Assembly: GCF_041260155.1 (NCBI RefSeq)
Contig: NC_091933.1
Span: forward strand, 25,534,674 to 25,598,673
DNA length: 64,000 bases
Direction of reading: 5' to 3'
Source of the DNA: Ptychodera flava
Taxonomy: Eukaryota; Hemichordata; Enteropneusta; Ptychoderidae
The position numbers and the translations under genes are program-made. The notes beneath the pieces are model-generated. The model was not told the DNA's origin. It searched no databases and was given only the letters and a program-made list of their open reading frames with translations. Positions 57,401-64,000 of the stretch are shown one piece after another. Position 1 is the stretch's first letter. Each line of letters opens with the position of its first letter.

Positions 57401-59848
57401 TGTACGTGATCAGTATAACTAGTATTACAAAACGGACGAAATTCTATCGCATAGTGAATTATTATACACCGAATTAGTAACACAAACTGGGTGAAATAAT
57501 GCTACATAGTACGTGAAATAGTATTGAAAGTAATCATGTCGGTGTTACATATCAGGTCAAGTGGTATTGTGCATGGTGTAGGATTACATTGTGACTTGAG
57601 TCGTATCAAATACTGAGTAAGGTTGTAATATGTAATATGTGACATTACAAAGTTGGTAAGGTAGCACCACATACTTAATGAAGGGATACTACATAAAGGG
57701 TTGTATTACATAGTTGGGTGAGCGCTATTGACAGTTCGGGAACTAACCAATAAAATAGATTAGGATTTCTACCAACTTGGTACCCTGACCTCTCTGCACT
57801 GTCTCATATAATTCTTTAGTTCCCTATACACACTCAACGTTTGCAGGCTACCTATAAACCTTTCGTAAAAATTCATGAAAGAGCCGCCTTGCGAAATCTG
57901 AACTCCCGTTGATTTCCAGCACAAAATTAATTCAGGCTCTATAGCTAAAGCTCAGATTGTTCGTGCTTACCTTTATAGAAGTTGGTGTCTCGTACATATT
58001 TAGTTTTTTTTTATATGTGGTCTTTAAAACGTCACCAAGTTTAGCGTATGCTGGTTAGCCTTATTCAAATAAAATGACCATATCATGTTTATCACATGAA
58101 GGTATTAACTATAGTTACTGTATTTATTACGTTCACTACATATTTACTTTATATAGCAAGTTCCCTTCCATACATCGCTCACCTTTTTGCACGAATTCGG
58201 AAACCTAGAGCGACGCAGTGCTCAGCCCAGCGTTAACTCGTCAGATCAGGAACGAGTGGATTTCAAAATTAATATAAGGATGAAGTACCGTAAATAAAAG
58301 GGTGCCGGAAGATGGGATCTTAAACAAACAAGAACCTTTATATATTCTCCCCTCTAGAGCTGCTTGTAAATAATGCCTATGTTTTTAAATTTATGCTCTA
58401 TGTCCCATCAATGAAGGAGTGTGAATTCACCAAAAGATCAGACAAGACCGCACTGCGAGTCCTGTGGAATGGTAATCTGCGCGTGAGGTCACGCTCAGTT
58501 CCAAATTCTTGCTTTCGGTGGTACTTCACTTTCAACGGTATTGAGTGCAAGGATCCAGTAGCAATAGACAGTGCTGTTTCCTCCACCAGCGATGAAAATC
58601 GTCACCGCGTAACTTCAAGTAAGTCTGAATGGAGTACTCTACACTATAAGTAAATAATAGTTACATCATTGCACTTCTTACCAATATGATAAAAATCATG
58701 TGCAGAGACTTACTAGTTTCTCCCCTTTGCTTTGTCCTTTGCACCTGTCTATGGTTGGTCCTAGCGTCCGTACCTATGCCTTGGGAAATTTCGCCATGCA
58801 TAGAAGCCAACAAGAACGTCCTTTACATCTACAGAGAACTCCCCCCGCACTTGCATGTTGTCCTTCCAAAACACTGACACTGTCTTTTACGGGGCTTTGG
58901 TGAATATTTACGGGATGTCAAGGGGAATAATGCTAAACTTGTTTGCGTTTTAAGGAGCGGTCACTTCTTGTGACCGAGGGTGCCGGGTGGGTCGGCATTT
59001 ATTGCGCCTCGGTCAAAATTAGTGAACATCAACGCCAAAAAGTATTTGTAATCCACTGAGAAAACAGTGTTTCAGTGAAATTCCATGGCTCTCTCTATAC
59101 CATTGTTAGAGTAAATTTTGACGACTTGTCGAAATTTCTATTCATCGACCTTTTTACAGATGTGATGAAATAAGTAGTATTTGGCTTCGCAAAACAGTCT
59201 GTACATGCAGACTTGGAATAAGATTGAATTTTCAACGATACAAATGCAATTATCAGCTAATTTGATATTTTTCTAGATATTTCCATCTGCTCAGAGCTGA
59301 ACTCTAAACGATAGACAATACTTTATGAGAGCGATAACCCAACTTTAAGACATGGAAAGAATGCATTCATTTTGCTGAACAGCAGTAACAGCTCAATAGA
59401 TGCGGCAATCGAAAATAAATTGTTGTGCAGTTAGACATATAAATTATCTGCAACATTTGTAATTTACATGTGGGCATATAAATTTACTATGGAAAAATTC
59501 TGTTGCAGATAATTTGTTAAATTATGTAAACATTACTTGTCTTTTATTTGTTTGAAGCAAATGTGTCGCATAGCCGATTGTATTTTCAAATGCTAACAAT
59601 AATAATATTATTGATGAAAGACTTTACACTTTCCCATCTAACTGATATATCGGACTTTTCTTCTCACCACTAAGTGTCATGCTATTTACATTTCAGTTGA
59701 AGGTCTGTGCTACGGTATACCATCCGGCAGAGTTAATGTGGAATTCCGTCTTTCAGGATGTCCAGACGTATCTCCAGGCGGTGAAGCCTATACTGGGTGG
59801 AACTCGGCCTCTCGCATTCTTGTTGAGGAGATGTTCATATCGTACTAG
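54427..59848 (+). CDS. CTHRC1-like secreted protein gene D (intact, most diverged)
   Basis: Exons 54427-54540, 56779-56862, 58417-58618, 59697-59848 (TAG), with the same phases as A-C and canonical donors (gtaagc, gtaagt, gtaagt). Exon 1 is one codon shorter (MTSITMVS, then FFSPILVAICVIIAGGVACEE), still a good signal peptide. The globular domain keeps KQCAW, ECEFTKRSD, RWYFTFNGIEC, IEGLCYGIPSGRVNVEFR and GWNSASRILVEE, ending EMFISY. About 183 aa. Intron 1 (2.2 kb) contains a short inserted segment with EGF-like cysteine spacing (55268-55490) and a dispersed repeat. AATAAA at 60114. A LINE starts about 800 bp after the stop. Exon 1 divergence suggests D split from the A-C lineage first. Confidence 0.86.
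55268..55490 (+). other. Inserted segment with EGF-like cysteine pattern, intron 1 of gene D
   Basis: The frame reads KLCVDGIARPYANSTC, then CICNDGYFGDLG and SRNC, resembling part of an EGF-like domain (C-x-C then GY-G). It replaces the cctaaagggac... stretch found between ccaacccttatgg and the gcgtgctcatgttat sequence in gene C's 5' module, so it interrupts a copy of that module. It has no clear splice sites tying it to gene D. The last spacing (15 residues) is long for EGF. Could be a captured exon fragment or chance. Confidence 0.2.
55500..55835. repeat. Dispersed repeat with ctcgtaggcaggaactaaag tail
   Basis: It contains cgctcaaagatggctag, tgatgaaaattggcccat, aatgtttcattggtctt, and the tail gacatgaccaatatccccactc / cgacctcgtaggcaggaactaaag, related to 33990-34080 in gene B. 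Non-coding. Confidence 0.55.
55898..56085. repeat. Dispersed repeat (cctcggggacagatg family)
   Basis: Homologue of 6510-6740 and 50380-50545: cctcggggacagatgttcagacc, aaacttttacattgc, ggtctaccgctcg, accccaaagagttaactaa, gtcggccattttgaa. Confidence 0.55.
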
Positions 59849-60113
59849 TTCTTTTAGCTAAACATAATTTTTAAAACATAGACTTCCTGAATTACGAAAC
59901 AACATTGGATGTCTGACTTTAAACTACAGCAGATGGAGCCCGAAAGTTTGATCTTGTCGATATGTTTGCTTAATGAAGAGTGTCACTTTACCATAGCTAG
60001 ATCCGTTTCTTTGATCAGTTTATTTATTGTCCTACAATTATTACTGCCAGACGAGAACGTTGTAGGGTGTTCCCTTCTATTTTGTCTTTTCTGCCTCTTC
60101 TTTAATAAAATTA

Positions 60114-60119
60114 AGGTTA
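60114..60119 (+). terminator. Poly(A) signal of gene D
   Basis: AATAAA in ttctttaataaaattaagg, 266 nt after the stop, aligned with the signals of B and C. Confidence 0.5.
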
Positions 60120-60927
60120 TCCTTCTGTTTAACTTTATATCCAGAATCGTTTACGGTTTTATTTTTGAGCTGCTTAAGCGACGTAAACTGAGTAAAATGC
60201 AGAATCAGGAAAGCAACTGTCTTTTAATCCTGTTCACATGGTCCTTTTTGCTTTTATCACAGTTTAGCTTGTTCTGTTTAAAATGTCACAACAAACGATT
60301 TTCGAGCTCTTTACGTCGTCTTAGAATTTCGTACCGATGTTTTAAATGGTCCCTGGACAATGGAATTGTAAAAAATGTTAGTACAGCTTGGTTGGAATGC
60401 CTCTGAACGGTACTTGAAAATTTAGTCTCCGCCTCCTTAAAAACATTAAATGCAAGATGATTGTATAGGTATTTAGAACATTTCAGAGAAAAGGTTAAAT
60501 TTTTGAAAGACTGATTACGACGACAGTGATGATCATGATGACTACGATAATACTGATGATTATGGATACAAAAGGAAAACGTTATGAGCGTTAATATTGA
60601 CAAGCTTATTTAAGTTTTAACCATATTCGGTCTCGTACCCAGAACATACTTTTTAGAGGCCCAAGCCTATCGGCTGGGCCCCTATTGGTTTCATAGGGGT
60701 TTTTTTTCTTCTTCTTCCACCATCTTGGACAGACGTGCAGAAGAAGGGCTCCCACTTGTTTTGATTTTCTACCAGTGAGAAGTGCCATCCTTCGTCAATT
60801 ATCATCAGTTTGCGTTGTGAGTAGTGTTTAGTTCATTTTTGTCTTGTTTCCGGACCAGTTTCATCTTCGACTAGGTGGATTTCCTTCGATTTTATTTTTT
60901 GCCATTTGTTAACCCGTGGTCGGCAAT

Positions 60928-62376
60928 ATGGCCGCCCGGGAGGACAAGCCATTTCGGAATCTGACACGCAAGCATGCTGTCAGGTGTACTAATATTGAAG
61001 GTGTTCCTGTTGAAAGCTATGTTGAAGAGATTGCAAAGAAAGTCGGAAGTGAAAATGTTATTGCTGCATCTAGAATGAATAAGTCTGTTGTTGTGTTCTT
61101 AGCAACACTCGGTAATGTTGAAAGTATTGTTGAATCCAAGTTTGCCTTGTTTGATGAATTAGTCGATGTGGAACACATGGTGAAACCGGCCTCAAAATTA
61201 ATTCTGTCAAATGTTCCTCCTTTCATTCCTGATGAAGTTTTGGAGGAACATTTATGGAAACTTGGTAGAGTTGTTGGACATTTAAGAGCAATCCCTCTTG
61301 GTTGTAAAAATGCTTCGCTGAAGCATGTGAAGTCGTTTAGACGACAAGTTCATGTTTTGTTACACAATGAGAACATCAGTGGTGTAATTCAGATCAAATA
61401 TGATGACCGTTTTTATTCCGTTTACGTTTCTATTGATGAACTGCGTTGTTTTCATTGTGGACTAAAAGGTCATATCCGTAAACGTTGTCCTAACTATCAT
61501 GATTATAGATCGTCAGAAAACAACGATAATGACACTGAAAATGTTGAACTTAGGTTCAATGGATGTTGTTGAAAGTGAAGCAAATGCAAATGAAGGTGTT
61601 AATCAGCATATCAATAATACAGAAATTAACACCTCAACTTCAAGTAACGCCTCAACGTCAACTCGCTTTGTTGAAAACAATGAGGCACAATCAGAGTCCC
61701 CTCACAAAGTCACATCTGTTGATGAAAATTCTGTTGATCAAAGACCTCTCACCAGCAAAAACAGTCAACCCACTGACGCTCAAGAAGAAGAAAAAGGTGT
61801 CAACGTCCATGCCGATGAAGACAGGGTACGAACCCCTGCTTCACCTTCGTATTCTCCGCTCCCCTCTACTCCCGTTTTATCATTCGACCCCCCTTCATCG
61901 TCATCATCTTCACTCATTCAGTCCCAATCACTTGAGTTTCCTGAGACTCCTTTTTCAGATATCAATGTAAATGAGTCTCAGGATTTGTTTATATCTCAGT
62001 CAGAGTCTTCAAGAAAAGTTTCTCAAAATCAGCTTATTTGGTCAGGAGTGAAAACATCGAAATGTCTGATCATGACAATGAGTCTGTTGCGTCTGAAATT
62101 TCTGACTTATCAGAATTTCAAGAAAAGCTACAAATCAAGCCATCTAATTTGCTTGAGTTTTTAGAAGACATTAAAGGCTTTAAAAATATGATAGAAAAAT
62201 GTAAAGATTACTGCTCACATTTTAAAGTTCTCATAAAGTCATTTTCTAATTTATGCAGGTCAGATATTGTCACTAGTCAACAAAACGTTCGTATCCATAA
62301 ACTTGTGGCAAATTTAAAGTTACAACAACATGTTAGACAATGTAAAAGCTTGGCTATTACTAAACATGGGAAGTAA
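60928..62376 (+). pseudogene. LINE ORF1 (RNA-binding protein), frameshifted
   Basis: The N-terminal 214 codons (60928-61572; start ATGGCC) cover an RRM-like region (KLILSNVPPFIPDEVLEEHL) and one zinc knuckle, C-x2-C-x4-H-x4-C (CFHCGLKGHIRKRC), typical of Tx1/L1-clade ORF1. The frame is then displaced near 61550. The continuation, a Ser/Thr/Pro-rich linker (61560-62035), is in frame +2. Near 62040 the original frame returns with an acidic, helical C-terminal part (MSDHDNESVASEISDL ...) ending at TAA 62374-62376. The two compensating indels suggest one ancestral protein of about 480 aa. An alternative, that these are two separate proteins, is less likely because the displaced segments join seamlessly. 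Confidence 0.7.
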
Positions 62377-62404
62377 AATCGTTCTTGTTTTTGCTTGTCT
62401 AGTA

Positions 62405-64000
62405 ATGGCAAGTTTCATTTCTTGGAACGTAAATGGTTGCCATGATTCTTTGAAATGGTATAACATTTTGTCTTCGTTGAAGTCCAATCATTATGCTGAT
62501 TTTTATTTTTTACAAGAAACCCATTCTACAGTGGCTAATCAGGCTCAGTGGCAAGTAGTTTGGCGTGCGCCTATTTATTTCTCACATGGTACTAGTAATT
62601 CTGCTGGGGTTGCAGTGCTGTTTCCGCGAAACAAAAATGTTGATGTTGTTTCTGTAAAAAGTGTCGTCCAGGGTCGTCTACTTCATTTGCATATTAAAAT
62701 GGATGACACTTCCTTTCATTTGCTCAATATTTATGCTCCTTCAAGTGGAGATGATCGTTGTATTTTCTTTGAAAGTCTTCGTAAATTTCTCCTTGATTTT
62801 GATCTTGATAATGAAAATATTGTCATAGGGGCGACTTTAATTGTACTCTTGTTCCTGATTTAGATAGGTCGTCTCATATTGAACCACACCTAAGTCTTCG
62901 CAAGTTTTTTCTTCTCTTGTTCATCGCTGTAAACTTTCTGATGCCTGGCGTTATTTTCATAAGCAGGCTCAAAATTTTACGTGGCAGAGAGGAGAGCAAA
63001 AAAGTCGCATTGATACTTTCTTCATCAACAAGAGGTTAACTTCGAAAATTAAATCTGTGTCTATTGACTCTCCTACTGATTTATCTGATCACTCTCTTGT
63101 TTCTCTTGTTTTAACTATGAATTCGAGTGTCAACAAAAATCCAGTTTGGTGTCTCAATACTAGTCTTCTTAATGATGAAAATTACTGTACTTTAATTAAG
63201 GAATTCTGGGAAGGTTGGCGTAATGAGAAGGATAGGTTTTCTTCTCTTCAGTCTTGGTGGGATATAGGAAAACAAAAGATTAAAGAATTAAGTCAGCAGT
63301 ACAGCGTTGAACGAGTTCATCACTTTAAACGTTCCAAACAAAAGCTTATTGAGGAAATTCGTACTTTGGAAACATTGATTCATACTCAGCCTTCTCTGGA
63401 AACAATATATCATCAGCAAAAAGACCTGTTAGACAGTTTTCAGAAACTTGATACCAGAGGTGCAGTTATTCGTTCTCGTTTTCAACAGCTCAATGATTCT
63501 GATACTAATTCACAGTTTTTCTTTTCTCTTGAAAAATACAAAGGCTGTCGTAAATCCATTACTCATCTCCAACGTGAAGATCATACAATTACTGAAAATC
63601 AGAGAGAAATTCGTCAACTCACTCGCCAGTTTTATCAAAACCTGTTTACTGCTGAGCCTGTTTCACCTGAAGCACAAAATACTTTGCTTCATGATCTCCC
63701 TCAATTACCTGCTGACAAAGTTACGCAACTTGATGAACCCGTTAGTCTTGACGAGTACACCTTTGCACTCAAGAACATTGCGAATGGTAAAACACCTGGT
63801 GTTGATGGCATTCCTTGTGAATTTTATAAAAAATTCTGGTCTTTATTGGGGAACGATTTTCACCAGGTTTTTCAAAAGTCAATCTCCGATGGCCTTCTTC
63901 CAACGTCCTGTCGTAGAGCTGTTATCACACTCCTTCCTAAACAAGGTGATAACTCCCCCCTTAAGAACTGGAGACCTATCAGTTTGCTTTGCTCTGATTA
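62405..64000 (+). pseudogene. LINE ORF2 (endonuclease-reverse transcriptase), frameshifted and incomplete
   Basis: It starts MASFISWNVNGC (ATG 62405). The APE-type endonuclease domain shows SWNVNG, FLQETH, LLNIYAPSSGDD and, across a frame break, the GDFN motif. A missing G in ggggcgac near 62830 shifts the frame. A second shift lies in the T run near 62900. From about 62910 the frame is open to the window end. It contains SRIDTFF and SDHSLV (end of the endonuclease), a linker of about 200 residues, and the first reverse transcriptase blocks (ANGKTPGVDGIPCEFYKKFW, ITLLPKQGD, NWRPISLLCSDY). The DGIPCEFYKKFW block is characteristic of the Tx1/L1 lineage. The YxDD active site lies beyond the window. 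Confidence 0.85.

Larger units (their letters stand above)
60655..64000 (+). mobile_element. Tx1/L1-type non-LTR retrotransposon (LINE), 5' complete, cut by window end
   Basis: The left edge is where the 3' flank shared with gene B (cggtcgcgcacccggagcatg at about 38405) stops in D after cggtctcgtacccagaacatactttt. The LINE then opens with aggcccaagcctatcgg, ccctattgg and a T-rich 5' UTR. ORF1 (60928-62376) has a CCHC knuckle, and ORF2 (from 62405) has an apurinic endonuclease then a reverse transcriptase domain. At least four frame breaks make this copy inactive. The 3' end, and hence the target duplication, lie outside the window. Confidence 0.88.

Noticed and set aside
59909..60406. 165-aa open frame after gene D
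   Set aside because: It lies in the 3' flank shared, with disrupted frames, by A, B and C; Leu/Phe-rich composition is expected from AT-rich non-coding DNA.

Overview
The window is animal nuclear DNA, most likely from a marine invertebrate deuterostome. Genes are split by GT/AG introns, promoters are TATA-type with AATAAA poly(A) signals, the sequence is AT-rich, and DNA transposons, MITEs and a Tx1/L1-type LINE are abundant. A hemichordate or cephalochordate would fit, but the species cannot be fixed from sequence alone.

The backbone is a tandem array of four paralogous four-exon genes, all on the + strand, encoding small secreted proteins related to the C-terminal globular domain of CTHRC1 (collagen triple helix repeat containing 1). 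They are called here A (4871-18578), B (30385-36919), C (45961-49058) and D (54427-59848). Each has exon 1 (signal peptide), exon 2 (KQC-W motif), exon 3 (RWYFTFNG motif) and exon 4 (IEGLCYGIP ... GWNSASRI), always with the same intron phases. C and D look intact. A has a 1-nt deletion in its signal-peptide exon. B has lost the GT donor after exon 2. No Gly-X-Y collagen exon is visible in any copy. Upstream DNA is duplicated with the genes and also exists as extra fragments, including a gene-less module at 23.9-25.4 kb.

Almost all the size difference between copies is transposon insertion, and the paralogues serve as natural empty-site controls. A carries an 8.3 kb insertion in intron 2 (8134-16443) and a TA-flanked MITE downstream. 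B carries three MITEs with TA, TA and TTA target duplications and, upstream, a 384-bp element with a 9-bp duplication. C carries two TTAA-flanked MITEs. D is followed by a 5'-complete but frameshifted LINE that runs off the window end.

The most interesting single object is a 4.2 kb two-gene DNA transposon at 9390-13615, inside the insertion in gene A. It has 203-bp terminal inverted repeats with the outer 184 bp identical. An IS630/Tc1/mariner-type transposase (DD37E spacing, two overlapping frames) lies on the minus strand. Divergent to it is a 536-aa accessory protein with a SAM-like N-terminus, coiled coils, a Cys-rich zinc-binding motif and a Pro/Tyr-rich tail.

The rest is dispersed repeats: an LTR-like direct repeat pair with a 110-bp minisatellite (1-1.6 kb), two copies of a 1.6 kb inverted-repeat element (1.6-3.3 and 25.9-28 kb, the second split by a 1401-bp foldback transposon), a dimeric 293-bp tandem array (43-44.7 kb), microsatellites and several perfect palindromes. 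No tRNA, rRNA or CRISPR array was recognised.
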